In this document: one piece after another, positions 40,079 to 48,391 of the stretch
How positions within the stretch are numbered: the stretch's first letter is position 1
Layout of the letters: every line of letters starts with the position of its first letter
NCBI RefSeq assembly: GCF_002902755.1
Contig: NZ_PPRS01000037.1
Location: forward strand, 1 to 64,000
Length of the DNA stretch: 64,000 bases
Direction of reading: 5' to 3'
From: Mammaliicoccus lentus
GTDB lineage: Bacteria > Bacillota > Bacilli > Staphylococcales > Staphylococcaceae
Notes under the pieces: model-generated
Told to the model about the DNA's origin: nothing
The model's input: the letters and a program-made list of their open reading frames with translations, nothing else
Databases searched by the model: none
Translations under genes and position numbers: made by a program

Positions 40079-40402
40079 TTATCTGAAAAAAAATCCCGAA
40101 AATACTATTGCAGCTATAATTCCTAGAGCACTCCACATAGTAGTACTTCGAATACTGCTTAATTTTTCTGTAACTTCAGCTTTTAAAGTGTTTATTTTAG
40201 CGTCCATTATATCGCTAACAGATCTATCAATACTATCGACGTTATTATTAAGAGTACCTACAGATGATTTAATTTCAATTACTTCTTCTTTTAATTCAGT
40301 TACTTTCGTTCTACAACTAGTAACTTCTTCTTTTAATTCTTTATGATTCTCTTTATAATCACTAACAAAGTTTCTAAAATCTTCATTTGAAAAATAGGAC
40401 AT
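40079..40402 (-). CDS. Coiled-coil protein with a C-terminal membrane helix
   Basis: A 107-residue protein from MSYFSNEDF. Residues 15-80 are a long charged coiled coil (KELKEEVTS ... LKEEVIEIKSS) and residues 88-107 a hydrophobic helix ending FFFR. The ATG at 40402 has an excellent ribosome site (ggagggg). The same frame is open back to an ATG at 40561 that overlaps the preceding gene, which would give a 160-residue form without a good ribosome site. XhlA-like by layout; function unknown. Confidence 0.65.
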   Translation of the reverse strand: MSYFSNEDFRNFVSDYKENHKELKEEVTSCRTKVTELKEEVIEIKSSVGTLNNNVDSIDRSVSDIMDAKINTLKAEVTEKLSSIRSTTMWSALGIIAAIVFSGFFFR

Positions 40403-40541
40403 ATTATTCCCCTCCATCACAAAAGACATTTTAGTACTTTTATTAATTTTACTAAAAGTTTTATTATCTTTAAATGTTCTTCCATATTGTTCATGTGTAG
40501 TTTTTCTTTTGTATCCTGCTGGGTTAAAATTATATTCCAGG

Positions 40542-40808
40542 TTATTTTTGAGTGCCGTCATTTTTCTTCATCTCTTCAACTTGTTCTTCATACACGTCTA
40601 TCATACCATTAATTCCCTCTCTAAGAGAGTATAAAGCATTCGGGTTAATAACTACACTTATACTTTTAGGTTCAGTTTCAGGTATATTACAATCAAAATT
40701 TAAAACTAATTCATTTAGGTTTATATTAAAACCTATACCATTTGCATAGAATATTTCCTTAGCTTGTACTCTTTCTCTTTGTTTTGGATAATCTTTAAAT
40801 TGTTCCAT
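40542..40808 (-). CDS. Small protein, weakly DUF3467-like
   Basis: An 88-residue protein. NGIGFNINLNELVLNFDCNI, then ISVVINPNALYSLREGINGMIDVYEEQ, resembles DUF3467 (a short beta sheet, a helix ending in YE). The family has no known role but is frequent near restriction and phage genes. The start is supported by gggga. An inverted repeat (40826-40852) sits just upstream and is a likely operator. Confidence 0.55.
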   Translation of the reverse strand: MEQFKDYPKQRERVQAKEIFYANGIGFNINLNELVLNFDCNIPETEPKSISVVINPNALYSLREGINGMIDVYEEQVEEMKKNDGTQK

Positions 40809-40825
40809 TTTGTGTTCCCCTTTTT

Positions 40826-40852
40826 TAGTGTAATTAAATATATATTACACTA
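40826..40852. promoter_or_regulatory. Operator-like inverted repeat
   Basis: tagtgtaat and attacacta are perfect 9-bp arms with a 9-base spacer, 18 bases upstream of the gene starting at 40808. The regulator is unknown; the arms differ from the ACAAC operators of the switch. The remaining 40853-41194 holds a terminator and otherwise nothing visible. Confidence 0.6.
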
Positions 40853-40897
40853 AAATTTAATTGGACAAAAGATAGAACTTAAATCGAACAAAAAAAT

Positions 40898-40934
40898 AAC
40901 CCTACCTAGTTTCTACTAAGTAGGGTTGTAAATA
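40898..40934. terminator. Terminator, cargo-type A
   Basis: taaccctacctagt and actaagtagggtt pair as arms with a short loop. It is nearly the same sequence as the terminator at 43235-43271, though 2.3 kb apart. Confidence 0.75.
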
Positions 40935-41194
40935 ATTGGATTATTATTTTTGATTTTATGGAATTGAGATAATAGTCTATCTAAAATAATTATATCATAA
41001 TCAATAACTTCAGTTAACTAATATTATTTGCTAGTATCAGTATAAATTGGGCATTTTACTCAGAATTTAAATATTATATAATAACTATTGTACATGCTAT
41101 TAATATAGCAACTTTCAAATTAAGTAATCTAGAACTCCTGTTTTTGTAAACTAGAACTTGCTTTTGATAAAACTCGTGATTTGTTTTGATTACT

Positions 41195-42004
41195 TTAATT
41201 TTTACATGCTACTAGTGATTCATTATTATGAATTGTAATTTCTATTCCATCTACGGTAACTGTTTCTTCTTTAATAATTGATGGATTATAAATATCAATA
41301 TGACTTAAACCATAGCTTGTTGTATTACTAATTCTAACAGTATTAGATTGCCATGTATTTACTGCAATATGATGATGATAATCGTTTGTTGACATGAATA
41401 AAGCTTGTGGAAAGTCAGAAATATGTTCAAGTCCTAATTCATTAATGTAAAACTGTTGTGACAACTCTAAATTAGATGTTTTTAAATGTAAGTGTCCAAT
41501 TTTCGAATCAGATGGCATTTGTTGCCATCCCTTTTTAGTTCGTTTATTGATTAAATCATTAAAGTCTACCTGTAAGGTATCCATCTTCACTTTATTATTC
41601 TCCCACACCCAATCAGTTAAAGGCTTATCATAATAAACTTCAATACCATTTCCTTCTGGATCTGAAAGATATATTGCTTCACTTACCAGATGATCTCCTC
41701 CTCCAACAGGGATGTTAAACTTCGAAACATGAAATAGAAAATCAGCTAAATCTTCAATTGTTGGTAATAACAATGCAACATGAAACAATCCAGATTCTTT
41801 CATAGAAGGGTGGCGACCTTCTTTAAGCTCATTTAAAGTTATTGTATGTCCATTTGATCCTACTTTTAAAATTGCAATATCCTTATTTTCTGAAGCGAGA
41901 GTTAGCCCAAGGATATTTGTATAAAAATCGATCATATCTGATAAATTCTTAACATTTATTGTTATATTGGTAACTTGAATTGCCGTTTTATCGTGAAAAT
42001 TCAT
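41195..42004 (-). CDS. VOC-family ring-cleaving dioxygenase (CatE/MhqE-like)
   Basis: A 269-residue protein with two vicinal-oxygen-chelate halves (about 10-130 and 160-265). FHVALLLPT, DPEGNGIEVYYD, GHLHLKTSNLE and YHHHIAVNTW carry the likely metal His and Glu residues. Relatives are CatE catechol-2,3-dioxygenase of Bacillus and MhqE of S. aureus, which detoxify quinones and catechols. The ATG at 42004 has ggagg 8 bases upstream. A palindrome precedes it (42022-42047). It is not a usual phage gene, so it is cargo. Confidence 0.82.
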   Translation of the reverse strand: MNFHDKTAIQVTNITINVKNLSDMIDFYTNILGLTLASENKDIAILKVGSNGHTITLNELKEGRHPSMKESGLFHVALLLPTIEDLADFLFHVSKFNIPVGGGDHLVSEAIYLSDPEGNGIEVYYDKPLTDWVWENNKVKMDTLQVDFNDLINKRTKKGWQQMPSDSKIGHLHLKTSNLELSQQFYINELGLEHISDFPQALFMSTNDYHHHIAVNTWQSNTVRISNTTSYGLSHIDIYNPSIIKEETVTVDGIEITIHNNESLVACKN

Positions 42005-42021
42005 TCTATATTCCTCCAATT

Positions 42022-42047
42022 TTATATTAATATATAAGTTAATATAA
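42022..42047. promoter_or_regulatory. Palindrome upstream of the VOC gene
   Basis: ttatattaa and ttaatataa are perfect 9-bp arms around an 8-base spacer, placed between the probable promoter and the ribosome site. MarR-type regulators (MhqR, CatR/YodB) control related genes elsewhere through palindromes, but which factor binds here is unknown. Confidence 0.55.
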
Positions 42048-42120
42048 AAATTATATCTACGTCAATTATCTTGACTCATCTATTTTACATACTCACCAAT
42101 CTCTTACGATATTTAGACAC

Positions 42121-42160
42121 AAAAAACACCCTAGCCTATTTTGGAAAGCTAGGGTTTTGT
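42121..42160. terminator. Terminator of the 42161-43181 cassette
   Basis: aacaccctagc and gctagggtttt form arms with a 13-base loop. On the minus strand a T-run follows. Confidence 0.8.
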
Positions 42161-42292
42161 TTATAACCTTTTCTTTAAACTATTTACTTCATTTTCTAAT
42201 TTTTTTATTTTTACTGACTTACCATATAGCGATAAATATAAGAGTGCCATCGTTAATAAGTATAGTAAAATACTTATGGTATCATTAAACAT
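42161..42292 (-). CDS. 43-residue single-helix membrane protein
   Basis: A small ORF with the start ATG at 42292 and a strong ribosome site (aaggag, 8 bases away) that overlaps the stop of the 221-residue gene. Residues 1-23 are hydrophobic (ISILLYLLTMALLYL) and the rest is a Lys/Glu-rich amphipathic tail (KSVKIKKLENEVNSLKKRL). Close coupling to two cytosolic genes makes a three-gene unit. A small membrane effector or toxin is one option; no homologue is known to me. Confidence 0.6.
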   Translation of the reverse strand: MFNDTISILLYLLTMALLYLSLYGKSVKIKKLENEVNSLKKRL

Positions 42293-42297
42293 AAAAT

Positions 42298-42963
42298 TCA
42301 CTCCTTACTATCAATATATTCCTTTATATCAATAACGAAATTATTCACTAATTCAAATACTTCATATAAAAACTCGAATACCTCTCTACTATTGTATTCA
42401 AAATAGACTATTTCTTCATATGAATAGCCTTCTACATTCTCATAATTTATTTTTTCATCGTTAACTAATATGTTGTTATCTATGCTATCTTCGTTTCCAA
42501 TTATATCAACATTTTCAATAGTTATACCGTTTTGTTCTGTATAACCAATTGATTTAGTAATGGTTTTCTTATGAGTATTTATTTGCGCATGTTTTTCTTT
42601 ATTTTGCATATTATTAAACTGATTATAAGTGTTTGTAACAAATAAATTATCGAAAATATTTTTGCCCTTTTGATCATCAACTCCAAATCTTTGTTTTAAA
42701 AGTTCATAATATCTTTCCGTGTTTTTAAAGTCTTCTTTATTTAATATATACGGCTTTTCACTTTTGCTTATATTGTTGTGGTTTCTTAAATATTGTATAG
42801 AATACTCCATCGACGATTTAAATACATTTAATAATAAATTAATCATTATCTGATCGTTCATATCTATAACTTCTTTTTTCTTCAGTTTATCTATTTGGAA
42901 TAAACAAAATTCTAGTTTTTGCACACTTTGTTCATGCGAATCTAAATCTTTTAATTTCTTCAT
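42298..42963 (-). CDS. 221-residue cytosolic protein of unknown function
   Basis: A Lys/Glu/Asn-rich helical protein without signal or membrane segment. The N-terminal part is helical (SHEQSVQKLEFCLFQIDKLKK); after a polar middle region, the C-terminal third (VEGYSYEEIVYFEYN ... FVIDIKEYIDSK) is acidic and helical. It overlaps the 73-residue gene upstream by 4 bases (ATGA) and the membrane peptide downstream by its ribosome site. I do not recognise a family. Its position in the phage cargo zone suggests host interaction or defence; that is inference. Confidence 0.65.
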   Translation of the reverse strand: MKKLKDLDSHEQSVQKLEFCLFQIDKLKKKEVIDMNDQIMINLLLNVFKSSMEYSIQYLRNHNNISKSEKPYILNKEDFKNTERYYELLKQRFGVDDQKGKNIFDNLFVTNTYNQFNNMQNKEKHAQINTHKKTITKSIGYTEQNGITIENVDIIGNEDSIDNNILVNDEKINYENVEGYSYEEIVYFEYNSREVFEFLYEVFELVNNFVIDIKEYIDSKE

Positions 42964-43181
42964 ATAACTACCTCTTTTTTATGGTAATTATCTTTAATAG
43001 TATGAACTAGTATAAAGTATCTATCTTCTATTTCGTATATAACTCTATCTTCAAATTCTAATATTCTGCCGAATTTATATTTTGATAAAATGTTTGTAAC
43101 AATATCTTTATTTTCACTAACACATATTACATTAGTTTTCGAATTTTCATAATCCCATATATGTTCAAACAAAATGTACAT
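42960..43181 (-). CDS. 73-residue protein of unknown function
   Basis: It begins MYILFEHIWDYENSKT and has a compact beta-alpha-beta-beta look (NVICVSENKD, FGRILEFEDRVIYEIEDRYFILV), ending in basic residues. Ribosome site agaggtg at 5 bases. First of the three-gene cassette; translation is coupled to the 221-residue gene. The size fits an antitoxin-like or adaptor protein, but that is only a possibility. Confidence 0.6.
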   Translation of the reverse strand: MYILFEHIWDYENSKTNVICVSENKDIVTNILSKYKFGRILEFEDRVIYEIEDRYFILVHTIKDNYHKKEVVI

Positions 43182-43234
43182 ACAGACACCTCTTTTTAAG
43201 TGTATTATAACATGTTATTTACTAATTTTACGCA

Positions 43235-43271
43235 AAAAAACACCCTACCTAGTTTCCTAAGTAGGGTTATA
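43235..43271. terminator. Terminator, cargo-type B
   Basis: caccctacctagt and cctaagtagggtt pair as arms, followed by ataaattt. Nearly identical to the terminator at 40898-40934. Confidence 0.75.
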
Positions 43272-43301
43272 AATTTAATACACTTTATAATTATTTTGAT
43301 A

Positions 43302-44084
43302 TTATTCATGCCATTTGATGTTTATATTTATTTTTTTGATTATATTATTAACTTTATCATGGACATTGGTAAAATCTATATTAATAAAAGATCTTACAGT
43401 TATATCGTCATCGGTTATTACCATTAGAGGTACGGACAGATTTTGAAAATCACTAAAGTATTTATCATATTCTCTTATGATTCTATTATAATACATAACA
43501 GGATTTATAATAGAATCATTGCCAGTGAAATTAAAATTGTTTGTAACTAGATTGTTTGGTACTTCATCATTATTGTGAATGATTTTTTGATTTAAATTGT
43601 AATTTAAATACTTATCATATGGTTCTATAAATATGTTGATTTGATAAATGTAATAATCCAAAACTTTTATTAAATTGTTTAAATCCCTTTTTATCTCATA
43701 ATATTTATTATAATTGAAATTAGAATCATCAATATTGTTAATGTAATACTCTTCAATTGTTTTTTGCATATCTTTCAATATATTTAAGAAATATTCGTTT
43801 CCATAAGAATTGATAAAATATGTTATGAGATCTAATCTATGTCCATATTCAGATTCAGTTTCCGGATTATTTCTTACTGCTTCTTTATATTGGTTTAAAT
43901 TATGATTAAATGCTTTGTATGACCTTTCAATGTGTTTTTTTCTATCAATTATATTTTCTTTAAGAATGATTTCTGTTCTTTCTCTTTTTATTCTATTGCT
44001 ATTTCTTTCTTTGTAAAAAGCTACTATTGTAACAATTAGTCCAATTACCGTTAAAAGTCCTACTATTATATTAAATAGATTCAT
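43302..44084 (-). CDS. Membrane-anchored protein of unknown function (cargo)
   Basis: About 260 residues. One N-terminal hydrophobic helix (FNIIVGLLTVIGLIVTIVAF, about residues 4-23), a basic stretch (KERNSNRIKRERTE), then a long helical cytosolic region and a C-terminal beta-type part (VPLMVITDDDITVRSF ... IKWHE). This fold order, a membrane anchor with a helical sensor-like domain, is seen in several abortive-infection proteins, but no specific family is recognised. It lies between the endolysin and the three-gene cassette, on its own terminator. Confidence 0.6.
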   Translation of the reverse strand: MNLFNIIVGLLTVIGLIVTIVAFYKERNSNRIKRERTEIILKENIIDRKKHIERSYKAFNHNLNQYKEAVRNNPETESEYGHRLDLITYFINSYGNEYFLNILKDMQKTIEEYYINNIDDSNFNYNKYYEIKRDLNNLIKVLDYYIYQINIFIEPYDKYLNYNLNQKIIHNNDEVPNNLVTNNFNFTGNDSIINPVMYYNRIIREYDKYFSDFQNLSVPLMVITDDDITVRSFINIDFTNVHDKVNNIIKKININIKWHE

Positions 44085-44190
44085 AGTTATACCAACTTTC
44101 ACTCTAAAATAAATCTAGGCACTAAAGCACCTCAATTATAAGTTAAAATAACTATAACCCAATTATATTCTTATAACAACTAAAATACAA

Positions 44191-45567
44191 TCAACTAAAT
44201 GTACCCCAAGCACTACCAACTCGTTGCCCTTTACCATTTGATTTACCAATTGGCATATAAACAGTTGCACCACTGTATACTTCCCAACTTATCCAAATAT
44301 AACCTTCATAATCTTGGACCTCACTGTAATTAACTGATTGGTTATATTCTAAACCACCTGCTATAGGATTATGAATACTGGGCCCTGTGTATCTAGTAAC
44401 GATACCTTTTTTAGTTTTACATGTAAATGTGCCTTTTTCACCTTTATAAAGTATCCCCCATTTATTCACTTTATAACCGTTAACCGTTTTAGTACCTTTT
44501 TTCTTAGCTGGTTTAGCTGCCTCTTTTTCAGTTGGTATAGTTGTTCTATCAGGCACATCATTACTTGCAGGACTACCAGCTTTTAACGATGGATCATTGT
44601 AATACTTTTTAATTTCTTTAATAAAGTAATCTTTTAATTGGTTAACTATAGAAGTAGGTGCAGCGCCTTTTTTAACTGGGTCCCAACCTGTATGGAGTGC
44701 CATGCTACGATGTGGACAGGCAGTTGGAACGAATTGACAATGCAACATCACTGTTGAACGATTAACAGGTAAGCCATAGTACAGCATATCAGCTGCAGCC
44801 TTTTTAAATGTTGCTTGTTCGTTTGCCATAAAGTCTTTGTTGTTAGCACTCATTGATTCGTTTACTTCATAACCAATATAACTATTATTACCGTTAGTAT
44901 TAGCAACATGCCAAGCTACACTATATGTGTCTATTGCACGCCAAACTGTTTTTCTATCTATATAGTAATGAGCAATACCTGCTTCATAACGTGCCACAGA
45001 TGCGTTACGCAAGTTATTAAAATCTTGTTTAGCAGTTGCGCTACCAGCAGTGTTATGAATAACTACGCCTTTAACATTGCCACTACGGTTAGCCATTTTA
45101 TAATTAATCGTATGGTTAATTGTTTCAATTTTAGTAGATTTAGAAACGGCGCCTTTTTCAGCATCTTCATAAGGTGGTCTTATCACGCCTAAGAAATCTT
45201 TATAATCATGGTCTTCGACAAAAGCAGCAGGTCTTCCAGTTTTCAAATTGGCATTAAACCAATTCTGGTCGATACTATTAAATAATGTGCCATTAGCTTC
45301 AGTAACGATACCTGTGTGTCCATGTGTGCCTCCATAAACAAATATATCTCCTGGTTGTGGTATCTGTTTCTTGCCTTTGATTACTTGGAATCCTTTAGGC
45401 CATTTAAAATTAATAAAGTCTTTTGCGTCTCCTGTTGGATGTACATTCCAATATTTTTTAGTAAATTCAATAATAAACGTTGCACACTGTGCTCCATATG
45501 GTTGACCTGCTGTAAGTCTTTTACCCATATTATTTACTGCCCATTTTACGCCTTCTTGTTTTTTCAT
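44191..45567 (-). CDS. Phage endolysin: CHAP, amidase_2 and SH3 domains
   Basis: A 458-residue cell wall hydrolase. The CHAP endopeptidase domain (about 1-135) has GAQCATFIIEF (Cys28) and GTHGHTGIV (His). The amidase_2 domain (about 150-310) has VIHNTAGSA, WHVANTNGNNSYIGYEV and LHCQFVPTACPHR, holding the Zn ligands. The SH3b cell-wall domain (about 365-455) follows a linker. This is the classic staphylococcal phage layout. It follows the holin by 34 bases in the lysis cassette. Confidence 0.95.
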   Translation of the reverse strand: MKKQEGVKWAVNNMGKRLTAGQPYGAQCATFIIEFTKKYWNVHPTGDAKDFINFKWPKGFQVIKGKKQIPQPGDIFVYGGTHGHTGIVTEANGTLFNSIDQNWFNANLKTGRPAAFVEDHDYKDFLGVIRPPYEDAEKGAVSKSTKIETINHTINYKMANRSGNVKGVVIHNTAGSATAKQDFNNLRNASVARYEAGIAHYYIDRKTVWRAIDTYSVAWHVANTNGNNSYIGYEVNESMSANNKDFMANEQATFKKAAADMLYYGLPVNRSTVMLHCQFVPTACPHRSMALHTGWDPVKKGAAPTSIVNQLKDYFIKEIKKYYNDPSLKAGSPASNDVPDRTTIPTEKEAAKPAKKKGTKTVNGYKVNKWGILYKGEKGTFTCKTKKGIVTRYTGPSIHNPIAGGLEYNQSVNYSEVQDYEGYIWISWEVYSGATVYMPIGKSNGKGQRVGSAWGTFS

Positions 45568-45601
45568 TTAAAACACTCCTTTTCCATAATAAAAAAGCCG
45601 A

Positions 45602-45910
45602 CTATTTAGCCGACTTTCTTGGTTTGATATCGTTTGGTTTTTTATACTGTCTTGCCATTTCTGAATCTGTTATCCCTTCTGACGTATCATCAATGATCGA
45701 GTTATAAAAAGATACAACAACCATTGCTAATACATACGGATTAGATATCGCTTGTCCGATTATCGTGAATAGTGCGTTCCAACTTGTAATATCCTTACCT
45801 GTCACACCAAAGTATGTGCCGATTGGTACTGCGATTGATAAGAATATTTTGAACCAAAAGTGTGGATTACTTGCTCGTACTTCCCAGTTAATACCTAAGA
45901 AATTTTTCAT
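45602..45910 (-). CDS. Phage holin, phi-LC3 type
   Basis: A 102-residue protein with two hydrophobic helices (about 18-36 and 60-80) and a charged C-terminus. NWEVRASNPHFWFKIF, then IIDDTSEGITDSEMARQYKKP, match the phi-LC3 holin pattern (DxTxxGxxDSxxAxxYxxP). It opens the membrane so the endolysin can reach the wall. Upstream of the endolysin as usual. Ribosome site aaggagg. Confidence 0.9.
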   Translation of the reverse strand: MKNFLGINWEVRASNPHFWFKIFLSIAVPIGTYFGVTGKDITSWNALFTIIGQAISNPYVLAMVVVSFYNSIIDDTSEGITDSEMARQYKKPNDIKPRKSAK

Positions 45911-45961
45911 TTATATTTCCTCCTTAAATTAAAAAAGACACTCGTGATAGAGTGACTTAGA

Positions 45962-46180
45962 TTATTCTTCTTCCCATGTCCACTCATCAGTTGCCATGAT
46001 ATCTTGTGCTTCTGGTGCGTCTATAATTTGTACATCACTATTATTGTGTAAGTCATGTGCTAGTATTTCTGCATACTCTAAGTGACAAATTGTTTTCTTA
46101 CCGTCTACGGACTTACGCCAATATTTTGTGTTGTAGCCTAATCGTTGAAAAAACTCCATTTCTGCTATAACAAATTTCAT
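45962..46180 (-). CDS. Small phage structural-region protein
   Basis: A 72-residue acidic protein (MKFVIAEMEFFQRLGYNTKYWRK ... EWTWEEE). The start at 46180 overlaps the stop of the LamG gene (TAATG) after aaggtgg. Placed between the baseplate genes and the holin, as are short accessory tail proteins of staphylococcal phages. Function unknown. Confidence 0.6.
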   Translation of the reverse strand: MKFVIAEMEFFQRLGYNTKYWRKSVDGKKTICHLEYAEILAHDLHNNSDVQIIDAPEAQDIMATDEWTWEEE

Positions 46181-46839
46181 TATAAATTCCACCTTTCTTT
46201 TTCTAGTTGGTAGTTGTTTTTTATTTCTTGGTCGTTAAGTATCCTGTTGTATACTTTTATAGATTTTAAGGTATCATCTAATGATTTCGTATTATTAAAA
46301 TTAAATATATTCACTAATTTAAAATCAATTGCTTCCTCTGCATAATCTGAAATGTTACCTGTTGAAAGACCATTGACGTATACTTCACATTTTAAATTAT
46401 CTTGAACTAAAGTAATGTGTTTGATTTTAGACAAATCTTTTTCAGTACTATTACTAATACTTTTCAATTGATATGAACCAGTAGATTTTCGTCTGTTTCT
46501 CATTACAAAATGTGCTGATGTGTTGATATAGAAATAATCAAGGGTATGATTTCCGTGAAATAAAATTTTATCTCCTGTACTGTTATTAGAAAATGATAAT
46601 GTTATTTCAATAGTACGTATTGATGTGGCTGTACCAACCGTTAAATTATCATCAACTCCATCAAACTTTAAACCTTCGTTATATCCACTTTCACTATTGT
46701 AAGCAAAATTTTTAAGTGTTCCGTTATTACCATGACCACTCAAATCTTTAGCCACATCTTTGCTTACATCATTGTTTCTCATACCTTTAAAGTCATACCA
46801 CAACACTAATCCATCTTTAACAGGATTAGGGTATAACAA
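46180..46839 (-). CDS. LamG/concanavalin-like tail protein
   Basis: A 219-residue or slightly longer protein. GLVLWYDFKG, DLSGHGNNGTLKNFAYN, GLKFDGVDDNLTVG, KHITLVQDNLKCEVYVNG and SLDDTLKSIKVYNR are the LamG repeat pattern used by phage tails to bind surface glycans. The reading frame is open up to 46899, and the extra 19 codons (ITQVKLGDKNIPFIYQGNE) look coding and follow a ribosome site (gaggtg) within the BppU end, so the true start may be a rare ATC at 46896. The TTG at 46839 is the first ordinary start. Confidence 0.7.
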   Translation of the reverse strand: MLYPNPVKDGLVLWYDFKGMRNNDVSKDVAKDLSGHGNNGTLKNFAYNSESGYNEGLKFDGVDDNLTVGTATSIRTIEITLSFSNNSTGDKILFHGNHTLDYFYINTSAHFVMRNRRKSTGSYQLKSISNSTEKDLSKIKHITLVQDNLKCEVYVNGLSTGNISDYAEEAIDFKLVNIFNFNNTKSLDDTLKSIKVYNRILNDQEIKNNYQLEKERWNL

Positions 46840-46899
46840 TTCATTTCCTTGATATATGAACGGGATATTCTTATCTCCTAATTTAACTTGTGTGATACC

Positions 46900-47547
46900 T
46901 TACACCTCACTTATGAAATACAATGTATTGCTGTCTTTAGTTTCTAATTGATTATATTCATCTCTTGTATATATTCTAGGAGGTGCTAATAAGGTATCTC
47001 CTTTTGGTCCTTGTTTACCTCTTAACTCTTCTTTATTTTCTGGTGTTAAATCGTCAAAAGTTAACTTATCCCCTTTTTCACCCTTAAATAGTTCTGGGGA
47101 TTCGTTCATTATTTTTTTAACAGTATCCTCAACTAAGTTGATATTGATTTCTTTTGAAATCGCACCCTCAATGCCACTGTCTTTTATAGCAAAATGGAAG
47201 TTTGCTACATGAATAGATTCTTTCTCATTCTTTAAAAATAACTTAGCGTTAACTGTGCCAGGATGTTTTATGACTTGATCAGTTATTTTATATTGAATTA
47301 ACCCTTGTTCTGCTAGGACAATATCAAGTTTTTCATTCATAAAAATAGACCCATCACTGTGAAATAGGTCTAATTGTGGTTGCATATTAATAGAATTTAA
47401 ATCAAGTTTTTTATTTAACCAATGAAGGTATATCCTAATAGACGCTGTGCCTTTATCTTCTGTATAAAAGTTTGCCTTAATGTTCCCTTTATCAGCAGAA
47501 TTAACATTAACGCTTACGTCTATATCTTTATTTTTATATATAGCCAT
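46900..47547 (-). CDS. BppU-family baseplate upper protein
   Basis: A 215-residue protein. The N-terminal BppU domain (about 1-125; YKNKDIDVSVNVNSADKGNI, TASIRIYLHW) is followed by a short helical region and a collagen-like G-x-x-G-x-x segment (KGEKGDKL, RGKQGPKGDT). BppU links the receptor-binding protein to the baseplate in siphophages. A separate receptor-binding protein is not seen, except for the LamG protein downstream. Shorter than in full phages. Confidence 0.87.
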   Translation of the reverse strand: MAIYKNKDIDVSVNVNSADKGNIKANFYTEDKGTASIRIYLHWLNKKLDLNSINMQPQLDLFHSDGSIFMNEKLDIVLAEQGLIQYKITDQVIKHPGTVNAKLFLKNEKESIHVANFHFAIKDSGIEGAISKEININLVEDTVKKIMNESPELFKGEKGDKLTFDDLTPENKEELRGKQGPKGDTLLAPPRIYTRDEYNQLETKDSNTLYFISEV

Positions 47548-47551
47548 TTAA

Positions 47552-47989
47552 TCACTCCTTCTCATATTCGTGAATAGAACCTTTTGAGTTGATTTCTTTC
47601 TTATACTTTTCTGTTTTGTCTTGTTCGTGCTTGTTACTTATCTTGAAAACTTCTTGGAAACTCTTAAACCCAACTAATGCAAAAACGGCCAATCCTATAT
47701 TTGGATATGTGAATAAATACGTCACTGAAATTAATGTGAAGAACACACCACTTAATCCATTCACAAACATTGATAAACCATGATATTTAAAGAACATTGA
47801 CAATATATATAGTCCTGTAATAATCAAAGCGAATATACACCAGCCAATTTGACTGGGTATCACCTTTAATAAAGACTTATATAATTCAGATTGTTCATTA
47901 GTAAATAAATCATCAGCAAAAAATAATGTGAGTGCGAAGTAAGGTGCATAAAGAATATTAATCTGTTCTATAGTCGCTAGTTTTCTCAT
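47552..47989 (-). CDS. Phage membrane protein, about four helices
   Basis: A 145-residue protein with hydrophobic stretches at about residues 12-26, 46-66, 72-93 and 95-110, then a Lys/Glu-rich cytosolic tail (EQDKTEKYKKEINSKGS). Membrane proteins of this kind occur in some phages near lysis and baseplate genes, without a settled role. It lies 4 bases after BppU in the same run, and 11 bases after the coiled-coil gene. Confidence 0.6.
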   Translation of the reverse strand: MRKLATIEQINILYAPYFALTLFFADDLFTNEQSELYKSLLKVIPSQIGWCIFALIITGLYILSMFFKYHGLSMFVNGLSGVFFTLISVTYLFTYPNIGLAVFALVGFKSFQEVFKISNKHEQDKTEKYKKEINSKGSIHEYEKE

Positions 47990-47999
47990 TTTTAATCAC

Positions 48000-48335
48000 C
48001 TACCATATGCCTAACTGTTTGAGTACAAAAGTTATAATTGCGGAAACGATAACTGTTATACCTCCAGATAGAATTGAATTTTTTACTGTTTTTCGGGTGT
48101 CTTTTTGTGCTTCTAATAAATTTTCTAGTTTTTTGTCGATTGTCCCAACGTCCTCAATCAAATCATGAACGACCCACTTTAACCCTTTTTCATCTTCTGA
48201 TATAGATTCATCTACTTTTTTTAATTCTTTTTTCAAATAGTCTAAATTCTTTTTTAAATCTTTAATGACAAGCCGTAATTTAGTTGGGTCTTTCAAATCT
48301 TCGTTGCTCATGTCATCAATCAATCTGACACCCAC
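48000..48335 (-). CDS. Coiled-coil/membrane-helix phage protein (XhlA/DUF2951-like)
   Basis: About 111 residues. A long charged coiled coil (about 10-85: LRLVIKDLKKNLDYLKKELKKV ...) and one C-terminal helix (about 88-108). That matches the XhlA or DUF2951 plan of staphylococcal phages, located between XkdX and the tail/lysis genes. Start is GTG at 48335; TTG at 48323 or ATG at 48311 are possible since none has a clear ribosome site. Residues VVHDLIEDVGTIDKKLENLL fit the XhlA-type heptad. Confidence 0.7.
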   Translation of the reverse strand: MGVRLIDDMSNEDLKDPTKLRLVIKDLKKNLDYLKKELKKVDESISEDEKGLKWVVHDLIEDVGTIDKKLENLLEAQKDTRKTVKNSILSGGITVIVSAIITFVLKQLGIW

Positions 48336-48391
48336 TCTCTATAAGTTATTTATATATAAAAAGACACTGAAATTAATCAGTGCCTTGTGAT

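Noticed and set aside
44371..45609. Cysteine- and phenylalanine-rich plus-strand ORFs over the endolysin
   Set aside because: Composition is that of antisense reading of the endolysin; no starts with ribosome sites.
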